Below, piece after piece: positions 37,979 to 45,471 of a stretch of 64,000 nt of DNA. The notes beneath the pieces were generated by a model. The model saw nothing but the letters and a program-made list of their open reading frames with translations, had not been told where the DNA came from and did not search any database. The translations under genes were made by a program, and so were the position numbers. The stretch is from Candidatus Pseudoscillospira falkowii (GTDB taxonomy: Bacteria; Bacillota; Clostridia; Oscillospirales; Oscillospiraceae): assembly GCA_904374485.1 (NCBI GenBank), contig CAJFFX010000002.1, positions 32,364 through 96,363 of the forward strand, in the 5' to 3' direction. Numbering within the stretch: the stretch's first letter is position 1; every line of letters begins with the position of its first letter.

Positions 37979-38548
37979 TCAATTCTTATAGGTACGGATG
38001 ATGCTTTGGGCGATCTCCGCCTTGGTGCAGCGCATGTTCATGGCCTGGCGCTCGATATAGTGGTGGGCGTTTTCCTCGCTCATCTTCAGACACTCGATCA
38101 GCACCAGCTTCGCCCGGTCCACCAGGCGGATCTCCTCGATCCGCTGCTGCAGGCGCGCATTCTCCCCCTTCAGCAGCTGCAGCCGCCGCTCCATGGTGCC
38201 CATCATGCGCATGGTGTACTGGAACATGCTGCGGCTGAGCGGCTTTCCCAGCACAAAAACGCCGGAGGATTCCGCCTGGGCATTGACCTCGGCCACCCGG
38301 TCCGCCTTGACCAGCAGCGCCACGCCCGCAGCGGTGGTCTCCGCAATGCGGCAGGCCAGGTCCGTACCGAATTCGTCCCGCAGGGGCGTGTTGACCACAG
38401 CCAGGTCGTATTCCTTTTCCGCCAGGCGGCGGCGGGCCTCCCCGCCATTCATGGCGAACTGGACGTCCTGCAGGCGCAGGTCCCGCAGCAGGTCGAACAG
38501 CGCTTTGACGCCCGCATCCGTACTGGATACAATCAAAGCAGTTTCCAT
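37979..38548 (-). CDS. ANTAR domain regulator with degenerate receiver domain
   Basis: C-terminal ANTAR (VDRAKLVLIECLKMSEENAHHYIERQAMNMRCTKAEIAQSII); REC-like N-terminus with VVNTPL in place of phospho-Asp loop. Confidence 0.88.
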   Translation of the reverse strand: METALIVSSTDAGVKALFDLLRDLRLQDVQFAMNGGEARRRLAEKEYDLAVVNTPLRDEFGTDLACRIAETTAAGVALLVKADRVAEVNAQAESSGVFVLGKPLSRSMFQYTMRMMGTMERRLQLLKGENARLQQRIEEIRLVDRAKLVLIECLKMSEENAHHYIERQAMNMRCTKAEIAQSIIRTYKN

Positions 38549-38584
38549 TCCGTCAACGCCTTTCTTTTCCCCGTTCTGCCGCGC

Positions 38585-39850
38585 TCACAGCAGTTCAAAA
38601 TAGGTGCGCGCGTCATACTCCGCCTTATTCTTGGCCTTGGTATACCCGGCGGCCTGCTCCTGCTTGTTTTTCACATAGCTGCTGAACACGTCCTGGGGGA
38701 GATACGCCTTGGCAAAGGCGCCGCGGCCGGCGGCGCTCAGGGCCTGGCGCAGCGTCAGCGGCAGCTTGCCGCAGGCCGTTTCCATGGGGGGCAGGGTCTT
38801 TTCGGCGCGGATGCCCTCCAGGCCCGCGCGGATCAACAGCGCGTAAACCAGGTGGGGGTTAATGGCCGGGTCCGCCGCCGTCAGCTCCATGCGGCCCTTG
38901 ATGCCGGCGATGGCCGGGATGCAGACGGTGAAGCGTCCGCTCAGATTGGACCAGCCATGCTCCCGCCGGCTGTCGGCGCCGTAGGAATTCGTGGTGGATT
39001 TGAGATAGACCATCAGCTCGGGCAGGCGCTGGAGGATGCCGGCCACAAAGCTGCAGGCCTCAGGCTCCAGCGTCTTCTCCTCAAAAATATTTTTTCCGTC
39101 TTTATAAATCTCGAACATCAGCGTCAGGGCGCTGCTCTTCTCCTGCTCCAGGGGTTTGGGCATGAACGAGGCGTACAGCCCGTTGACCGCCGCCGCCTGC
39201 TTGACGACGGATTTGAAGGTCATGAAATTGTCGGCGGCGCTCAGCGCGTCGCTGCTGCGGAACACGACTTCGTTCTGCCCCGGGCCCACGGCGTGATGGG
39301 AGCTTTCGGGGACAATGCCCATTTCATACAGCGTCAGGCAGATGTCCCGGCGGACGTTCTCCCCCCGGTCGGCCGGCGCGATGTCGAAAAAGGTGCCCCG
39401 GTCCTGGGGCGTGTGGGTGGGCTCGCCGTTTTCATCGGTATTGAACAGATAAAATTCGCAGGCCGAGCCGATGCGGACGGCGTAGCCCGCCTCCGCCGCC
39501 TCCCGCACCGCTTTCTGCAGCATGTCGCGGGTATCGCCGCCGTAGGGCGTCCCGTCGGCGTTCATCAGGTCGCAGAACATGCGGGCCACACGGCCGGTAG
39601 AGGGCCGCCAGGGCAGCAGCGCCAGCGTCCGAGCGTCGGGGCGCAGCAGCAGCTTCGTGCCGGGAGTCAGATGGAAACCCGGCAGCTCCCAGGCGTTGAA
39701 GGGGATCCCGCTTTCAAAGGCGCGCTCCAGCTCCCCGGGCTGGAGCGAAATATTCTTCTGCAGGCCCATATTGTCGCAAAAGGCCAGGCGGATGAACTTC
39801 ACGTCGTTTTCCTTTACAAATGTCAGCACTTCTTTGCTGGAATCTTTCAT
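38585..39850 (-). CDS. Glutamine synthetase type I-like protein, catalytic motifs degenerate
   Basis: Clear GlnA fold similarity (VKYIRL-like start, VARMFCDLMNADGTPYGGDTRDML, FDIAPADRGENVRRDICLTLYEMGI, FMPKPL) but key motifs lost. Confidence 0.88.
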   Translation of the reverse strand: MKDSSKEVLTFVKENDVKFIRLAFCDNMGLQKNISLQPGELERAFESGIPFNAWELPGFHLTPGTKLLLRPDARTLALLPWRPSTGRVARMFCDLMNADGTPYGGDTRDMLQKAVREAAEAGYAVRIGSACEFYLFNTDENGEPTHTPQDRGTFFDIAPADRGENVRRDICLTLYEMGIVPESSHHAVGPGQNEVVFRSSDALSAADNFMTFKSVVKQAAAVNGLYASFMPKPLEQEKSSALTLMFEIYKDGKNIFEEKTLEPEACSFVAGILQRLPELMVYLKSTTNSYGADSRREHGWSNLSGRFTVCIPAIAGIKGRMELTAADPAINPHLVYALLIRAGLEGIRAEKTLPPMETACGKLPLTLRQALSAAGRGAFAKAYLPQDVFSSYVKNKQEQAAGYTKAKNKAEYDARTYFELL

Positions 39851-39874
39851 GCTACCATCCCTCGCTTATATCGG

Positions 39875-39916
39875 CCGCCCACGGCCCGGGCGCACAGCGC
39901 CCCGGGCCGCGGGCGG
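39875..39916 (-). other. Very stable ~19-bp GC hairpin in leader of GlnA-like gene
   Basis: CCGCCCGCGGCCCGGGGCGC-TGT-GCGCCCGGGCCGTGGGCGG, no U tract. Confidence 0.7.
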
Positions 39917-39943
39917 AGCATTTTATGCTTCTTTTATGATTCT

Positions 39944-39972
39944 ATCATAGCCGAATCAATTGGCAGTGTAAA
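39944..39972 (-). promoter_or_regulatory. Putative promoter of GlnA-like/ANTAR genes
   Basis: Minus strand TTTACA-17-TATGAT. Confidence 0.55.
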
Positions 39973-40675
39973 GAGATTTGTAGGGATTATTTGTGTTGGG
40001 CGTCAGCACATAGAAGGGCTTTTCCAGGACCGTGTCCATCCCATAGCCGAAGCGGCGGCAGAATTCCTCCAGGTCGCCGCGGATCTCGTCCATATCCGCC
40101 GTCTCCGCCCGCCGGGCCGCCACCTGATCAGGGAGTTTCGGCAGCGCGTCGCAGCGGAGGTACATTTTTCCGCCGTGCATGCCCACGGCGCAGTAATAGC
40201 CCACCGGAGCCTCCTTTTCGCTTTCCAGCCCCAGCGCCACCAGAATGCCGCCGGCCTGGTATTCGCCGAAAAAGCTGCCCACTTCATTGCCGATGATAAT
40301 GATGGGCTTTTTGTCTTTGTATTCCTTCATGTGGATCCCCGTGCGGTAGCCGGCATTGCCCCGGACATAGATCTTTCCGCCGCGCATGGCGTAGCCGCAG
40401 GCGTCGCCGGCGCTGCCGTAAATGCAGATCATCCCGTCGTTCATGGTGTCGCCAATGGCGTCCTGGCCGCTGCCATGGACGTCGATGCGGCTTCCGTTGA
40501 GATAACAGCCCAGGGCGTTGCCCGGGGTGCCGTGGATCGTGATCTGCTTGTCCCGGGAGCCGGCGCCGATAAAGCGCTGGCCGCAGCAGTGGTCGATCTG
40601 GATCTGCGCGTCTTCCGCATCGCGGATCTGCCGGTCCAACGCCCGGTAGGACAGTCCCTTTGCGTCGATCTTCAT
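39956..40675 (-). CDS. Glutamate synthase GXGXG (alpha subunit C-terminal) domain protein
   Basis: Beta-helix repeat GNALGCYLNGSRIDVHGSGQDAIGDTMNDGMICIYGSAGDACGYAMRGGKIYVRGNAG. Confidence 0.92.
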   Translation of the reverse strand: MKIDAKGLSYRALDRQIRDAEDAQIQIDHCCGQRFIGAGSRDKQITIHGTPGNALGCYLNGSRIDVHGSGQDAIGDTMNDGMICIYGSAGDACGYAMRGGKIYVRGNAGYRTGIHMKEYKDKKPIIIIGNEVGSFFGEYQAGGILVALGLESEKEAPVGYYCAVGMHGGKMYLRCDALPKLPDQVAARRAETADMDEIRGDLEEFCRRFGYGMDTVLEKPFYVLTPNTNNPYKSLYTAN

Positions 40676-41904
40676 TTTGCCTTCCCTCCCAGCATTTCTT
40701 CCCGCACAGTGCGGTCGTACAGCATCAGCTGCGGTTTCTCCAGCAGCAGTTCCAAATCCACCTGCACCAAGGGCGTCCGCTTCTGGATCAGGGCCGTGTA
40801 GATCCCCGCCCGGCTGACGTCGCCCACAATGATAAAGCCTTTCAGCAGGCCGTCTTTGATCACCAGGCGGCGATAGCTGTTTTCGCCCCGGGTGATATGG
40901 CTTTCACCGTCGTAAGAGCCGGCAGTGACCAGGTGGACATCAAAAAATCCGCCAGCGTTCATGGGCATCGTCTCTGTAAACTCCTCTTGGCCGCCCGCCA
41001 TGGAAACGCCCGCGGCGCGGCCCTGCAGATAAGCGTTGGGCAGAATGGCGATCACACCCTTCCGGCCCGTGGTCAGATCTGTGCTTTCCGCGCAGTCGCC
41101 GGCGGCGTAAACATTCTCCAGCGTGGTGCGTCCGCTGCCGTCGATTACGATCCCTCTGTCCGCCGCCGCGCCCGCCCGGGCCGCCAATTCCGTGTTGGGC
41201 TGGACGCCCACAGCGGTAACGAGGATATCGAAGGGGATCCGCTCCCCGTTTTCCAGGATCGCCGCGTTCTTTTCAAATTTTTTGACCGATGTGCCCAGGT
41301 GAAAAACGCAGCCATGGCGTTCCATTTCCCGCTGAACCAGCGCCGCGGCCTCGTCGTCCAGCACCGAGGGCAGCACCCGCGGCGCCAGATCACAGATGTC
41401 GATACGGGCCACGCGCTGGGCGATACCCTCGGCACATTTCATGCCGATCAGGCCGGCACCCACGATGAAAACGCGGCTCTTTTCCGTCAGCATCTGCTCC
41501 AGCGCCAGCGCGTCATCCAGCGTCATAAAGGAAAAACGGTGCTCCACCTGTTCGATCCCCTCCATGGGCGGCAAGAACGGTCTGGACCCTGTCGCCACCA
41601 GAAGCCGGTCGTAGGGGACCCGTTCCCCGTCCTCCAGCAGCACGGTTTTGTTTTCCGCGTCGATCTCCGCGGCCCGCCGGCCCAGCATGGCCGTGACGCC
41701 CATGGTCTCATAAAAATCGGCGGGCCGATAGTTCATATGAGCAAGGTCCGTCCGCCCCATCAGAAGATAGGAGATCAGCGGGCGGCCGTAAGCCGCGTGA
41801 GGCTCGTCGGAAATCAGAGTGATGCTGCCCGCGCGGTCCACGCTGCGGATGCCCTCGATACAGCCGACAGCCGCCGCCGAATTGCCGATGACGACGTATT
41901 TCAT
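40672..41904 (-). CDS. FAD/NAD(P)-dependent oxidoreductase
   Basis: MKYVVIGNSAAAVGCIEGI; VFIVGAGLIGMKCAEGIA; NVYAAGDCAES. Confidence 0.9.
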   Translation of the reverse strand: MKYVVIGNSAAAVGCIEGIRSVDRAGSITLISDEPHAAYGRPLISYLLMGRTDLAHMNYRPADFYETMGVTAMLGRRAAEIDAENKTVLLEDGERVPYDRLLVATGSRPFLPPMEGIEQVEHRFSFMTLDDALALEQMLTEKSRVFIVGAGLIGMKCAEGIAQRVARIDICDLAPRVLPSVLDDEAAALVQREMERHGCVFHLGTSVKKFEKNAAILENGERIPFDILVTAVGVQPNTELAARAGAAADRGIVIDGSGRTTLENVYAAGDCAESTDLTTGRKGVIAILPNAYLQGRAAGVSMAGGQEEFTETMPMNAGGFFDVHLVTAGSYDGESHITRGENSYRRLVIKDGLLKGFIIVGDVSRAGIYTALIQKRTPLVQVDLELLLEKPQLMLYDRTVREEMLGGKAK

Positions 41905-42341
41905 GCCTCATCCACCTCCTCGAGAACAATGGCGCGGTTCGGACAATGCTGCACGCACAGGGGTTCGCCGAAAGCATTGTCCAGGCACAGCGCGCACTTC
42001 TGGGCCACGCCCGTGCCGCTGGGCATGATCGCTCCGTAGGGGCACAGCAGGATGCAGGTGCCGCAGCCCACGCACTTTTCCTGGTCGATCAGCACCGCAC
42101 CGCCCGGCTCTTTGTGCAGCGCGCCGGCGATGCACCCCGCCGCGCACAGCGGCTTTTCGCAGTGACGGCAATTGACCGCAAAGCTGACCTGCTGATCGCC
42201 CTCCACGATCAGGCGCGGATGGATCGGTTTATTCTGCAGCGCCTTGACCATATCGTCGCTGCCGGAGTTGGCAAAGGCGCAGAAATATTCGCACAGATGG
42301 CACCCGAGGCACCACTGCTCCCGCACAATGATTTTCTTCAT
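41901..42341 (-). CDS. 4Fe-4S dicluster ferredoxin-like electron transfer protein
   Basis: Multiple cysteine clusters (CLGCHLCEYFC, CRHCEKPLC, CVGCGTCILLCPYGAI). Confidence 0.92.
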   Translation of the reverse strand: MKKIIVREQWCLGCHLCEYFCAFANSGSDDMVKALQNKPIHPRLIVEGDQQVSFAVNCRHCEKPLCAAGCIAGALHKEPGGAVLIDQEKCVGCGTCILLCPYGAIMPSGTGVAQKCALCLDNAFGEPLCVQHCPNRAIVLEEVDEA

Positions 42342-42357
42342 ATCGCTCCGCCCCTCC

Positions 42358-43866
42358 TTATTCGCCGGCGTGCTTCACGCCGAGGATCTCCAGTTCTTTT
42401 TCGCTCAGGCCGATGCCGCGGAGCATCAGCCGGTTGCCCCGCAGGGCTTCGATGGAGTTGATGCCCATGCCGCCCAGGATCTCCTTGATCTCCCGCGTCC
42501 AGCCGGTGACCAGATTCACCAGCCGCTCCTCGCCGACCTCCGGATTCAGCCGCTTGACCAGATCGGGCCGTTGGGTAGCAATGCCCCAGTTGCACTTGTT
42601 GCGCGAGCAGCTGCGGCACAGATGGCAGCCCAGGGCCATCAGCGCCGCCGTGCCCAGATAGACCGCGTCCGCGCCCAGGGCGATGGCCTTGACCACATCG
42701 GCGCTGCAGCGGATGGATCCGCCGGCAATCAGAGAAACGCAGTTGCGGATGCCCTCTTCCCGCAGGCGGGCGTCCACCGCCGCCAGGGCCAGCTCGATGG
42801 GGATGCCCACATGGTCGCGGATCATGGTGGGCGCCGCGCCGGTGCCGCCGCGGAAGCCGTCGATGGCGATAATGTCCGCGCCGCTGCGGGCGATGCCGCT
42901 GGCGATGGCCGCCACGTTGTGGACCGCCGCCACCTTGACGATTACCGGCTTTTTGTAATCCGTGGCCTCCTTCAGCGAATCGATCAGCTGGCGCAGATCC
43001 TCGATGGAGTAGATATCGTGATGGGGCGCCGGGGAGATAGCGTCCGTGCCCAGGGGGATCATGCGGGTCCGGGACACGTCCTCGCCCACCTTTTCACCGG
43101 GCAGATGGCCGCCGATGCCCGGCTTTGCGCCCTGGCCCATTTTGATCTCGATGGCCGCGCCGGCGTCGAGATACCGCTCGTGGACGCCGAAGCGACCCGA
43201 GGCCACCTGGACGATGGTGTGGGCGCCGTAGGCGTAGAAATCCTCGTGGAGGCCGCCTTCGCCGGTGTTGTAGTAAATGCCGAGGCGCTCCGCCGCCCGG
43301 GCCAGGGCGAGATGGGCGTTGTAGCTGATAGCGCCGTAGGACATGGCGGAAAACAGGATCGGCGTTTCCAGCCGCAGGGAGGGCGGCAGATTGTCGATCA
43401 AACGGCCGCTGCCGTCGCGCTCCACCGGCACTTCCCGCTTTCCCAGATACACCCGGGTCTCCATAGGTTCGCGCAGCGGATCGATGGAGGGGTTCGTCAC
43501 CTGGGAGGCGTTGATAAGCAGATGATCCCAGTAAATGGGGTAGGGCTTCGGGTTGCCCATGGACGAGAGCAGCGCGCCGCCGCTGCCGGCCTGACGGTAA
43601 AGCTCTTTCATCGTCTGCATCGACCAGTTGGTGTTGGGACGATACTGGTTGCGGTTTTCAACGATCTGCAGCGCGTGGGTCGGGCAGATGCACACGCAGC
43701 GCTGGCAGTCCACGCAGTCGGCGCTGTCGCTGTACATGCGGTTTTCCTCCGCGTCGTAGCGATGCACCAGATTGGCGCACTGCCGCTCGCAGGCGCGGCA
43801 CTGGATACAGCGGCAGGGGTCGCGCAGCACTTCAAATTCCGGGGAAATGTATTCCTGGGGCAGCAT
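42358..43866 (-). CDS. Glutamate synthase FMN-binding domain protein with N-terminal 4Fe-4S clusters (archaeal-type)
   Basis: CIQCRACERQC, CVDCQRCVCICP; GEGGLHEDFYAYGAHTIVQVASGRFGV; IKMGQGAKPGIGGHLPG. Confidence 0.94.
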   Translation of the reverse strand: MLPQEYISPEFEVLRDPCRCIQCRACERQCANLVHRYDAEENRMYSDSADCVDCQRCVCICPTHALQIVENRNQYRPNTNWSMQTMKELYRQAGSGGALLSSMGNPKPYPIYWDHLLINASQVTNPSIDPLREPMETRVYLGKREVPVERDGSGRLIDNLPPSLRLETPILFSAMSYGAISYNAHLALARAAERLGIYYNTGEGGLHEDFYAYGAHTIVQVASGRFGVHERYLDAGAAIEIKMGQGAKPGIGGHLPGEKVGEDVSRTRMIPLGTDAISPAPHHDIYSIEDLRQLIDSLKEATDYKKPVIVKVAAVHNVAAIASGIARSGADIIAIDGFRGGTGAAPTMIRDHVGIPIELALAAVDARLREEGIRNCVSLIAGGSIRCSADVVKAIALGADAVYLGTAALMALGCHLCRSCSRNKCNWGIATQRPDLVKRLNPEVGEERLVNLVTGWTREIKEILGGMGINSIEALRGNRLMLRGIGLSEKELEILGVKHAGE

Positions 43867-44957
43867 CAGCGCCCACCTCCTTTCACAGTGACGATCACGC
43901 CTTCTCCGCCGTGAGGCGCCCAGACGCGGTCCAGCTCCGGCTCCACAATGCGGATTGCGGCTTCTTCCGAGGCGATGTAGACTCGGCTCCCCTTTTCGCC
44001 CACCACCATGCTGCGCAGCTTCAGCCGGTCGTTGAGGGCCATCAGGCCGCCGGTGAAGCCGAGGATGATGGAAAAGGGGCCGGTGATCAGCATGTCGGGA
44101 AAGCGCTTGCGCAGATACGTGGCCGCGGCGCGCTCCGCCTCCGGCAGGGCGTCGATATTTTCCCAGAAGGAAGCCGCCGTCACCATGGCCGCCTCCTGCA
44201 GCGTCAGGTGCTGGCGCTCCAGAAGATAGTCGAAGATATAGGCGATGGCCTCGGTGTCGGTCAGCAGGTCGCAGTGGTAGCCGTACATTTCGATGGCGCG
44301 GCGGTTGGCATCATAGGACGAGATCTCGCCGTTGTGGACGACGGAATAATCCAGGATGCCGAAAGGATGGGCGCCGCCCCACCAGCCGGGGGTATTGGTG
44401 GGATAGCGGCCGTGGGCCGTCCAGCTGTAGCCGCTGTATTCCTCCAGGCGGTAAAAATCGCCCACGTCTTCGGGATAGCCCACCGCCTTGAAAATGCCCA
44501 TGTTTTTGCCGCTGGAAAACACAAAAGCGCCGGGGATTTTTTCATTGATGTGGAACACGCAGGCGGAGACGAACTCCCGCTCGCCCTTCAGGCTCTCCAC
44601 CTGCTTGCGGGGGATGGGGCTGGCAAAATAGCGCCAGATCATGGGGGCGTCCTTCACGCCCCGGTTCAGCCGCGTGGGGATCTCGCCCGCGCCGGTGAGC
44701 GAAAAGTTCCGGTGCAGAAATTCCTCGCAGGCGATCTTGGCCTGCTCGCTGTCGTAAAAAATGTGGAACGCGTAAAAATCGGCGTACTCCGGGTAGATAC
44801 CGTAGCCGGCAAACCCGCCGCCCAGGCCGTTGCTCCGGTCGTGCATCAGCGCGATGGAGTCGATGATCGCCTCGCCGCTGAAGCGTTTTCCGCTTTTGTC
44901 GATGATCCCGGAGATCGCGCAGCCGGAGGGGATACGGACCTCGCCTTCCCGTTTCAT
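43866..44957 (-). CDS. Class II glutamine amidotransferase (glutamate synthase glutaminase domain)
   Basis: MKREGEVRIPSGCAISGIIDKSG; HGRYPTNTPGWWGGAHPF; VVHNGEISSYDANRR. Confidence 0.9.
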   Translation of the reverse strand: MKREGEVRIPSGCAISGIIDKSGKRFSGEAIIDSIALMHDRSNGLGGGFAGYGIYPEYADFYAFHIFYDSEQAKIACEEFLHRNFSLTGAGEIPTRLNRGVKDAPMIWRYFASPIPRKQVESLKGEREFVSACVFHINEKIPGAFVFSSGKNMGIFKAVGYPEDVGDFYRLEEYSGYSWTAHGRYPTNTPGWWGGAHPFGILDYSVVHNGEISSYDANRRAIEMYGYHCDLLTDTEAIAYIFDYLLERQHLTLQEAAMVTAASFWENIDALPEAERAAATYLRKRFPDMLITGPFSIILGFTGGLMALNDRLKLRSMVVGEKGSRVYIASEEAAIRIVEPELDRVWAPHGGEGVIVTVKGGGR

Positions 44958-45038
44958 ATACAGCCACTCCCTTTCTGATTCTGACAGTTCCGGCGGCCGC
45001 CCCTTCGTTTTCCGGCCGCCGCGCATATCCCGCCGCAG

Positions 45039-45098
45039 AAAAAAGGACGCTCCGGGGACGGCCCTGCCGCAGCCGGCAGCGCCTTCCCAGAACGTCCT
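45039..45098 (-). terminator. Leader terminator (attenuator) upstream of glutamate synthase operon
   Basis: AGGACGTTCTGGG...CCCCGGAGCGTCCT TTTTT on minus strand, between promoter and first CDS. Confidence 0.75.
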
Positions 45099-45150
45099 TG
45101 TCCTCAACACAAATGCAATTGTAGCGCGGATACAGTTTTGGATTGCTCCT

Positions 45151-45179
45151 ATTATACGGGCCTGCTCCCGATTTGTCAA
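45151..45179 (-). promoter_or_regulatory. Promoter of glutamate synthase operon
   Basis: Minus strand TTGACA-17-TATAAT, perfect consensus. Confidence 0.82.
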
Positions 45180-45342
45180 TGCTCTTTTGCAGGATAAAGC
45201 ACAAAAAATTGCAAATTCCGAAATACACGCCCCGCATTCTGCCCCGCTCTTTAATAAGGTGTTCCGCCGCCCCGGAGCACGACGGGACGGCGGATCTTTT
45301 CCCCTGCGTCCAAAAAAATTTCAAAAAATGGGAAAAAGATGC

Positions 45343-45370
45343 TTGACATTTTTCCGCACGATGCTATACT
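45343..45370 (+). promoter_or_regulatory. Promoter of GSIII gene
   Basis: TTGACA-16-TATACT. Confidence 0.75.
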
Positions 45371-45378
45371 ACACCTAT

Positions 45379-45427
45379 CAGCAATGGCGCTGTGGGGCAA
45401 TCGCTTCCCGCAGCGCCTTTTCTTTTT
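45379..45427 (+). terminator. Leader attenuator of GSIII with upstream hexaloop hairpin
   Basis: CAGC-AATGGC-GCTG hairpin competes with terminator GGCGCTGTGGGG...TCCCGCAGCGCC TTTTCTTTTT. Confidence 0.72.
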
Positions 45428-45471
45428 GAAAGCCGCGCATCCCCACTTCACATTTTTAAGGAGGAGTTTTG

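Noticed and set aside
37886-40801. 971-aa plus-strand ORF
   Set aside because: Antisense shadow of the ANTAR, GlnA-like and GXGXG genes, no recognisable domain.
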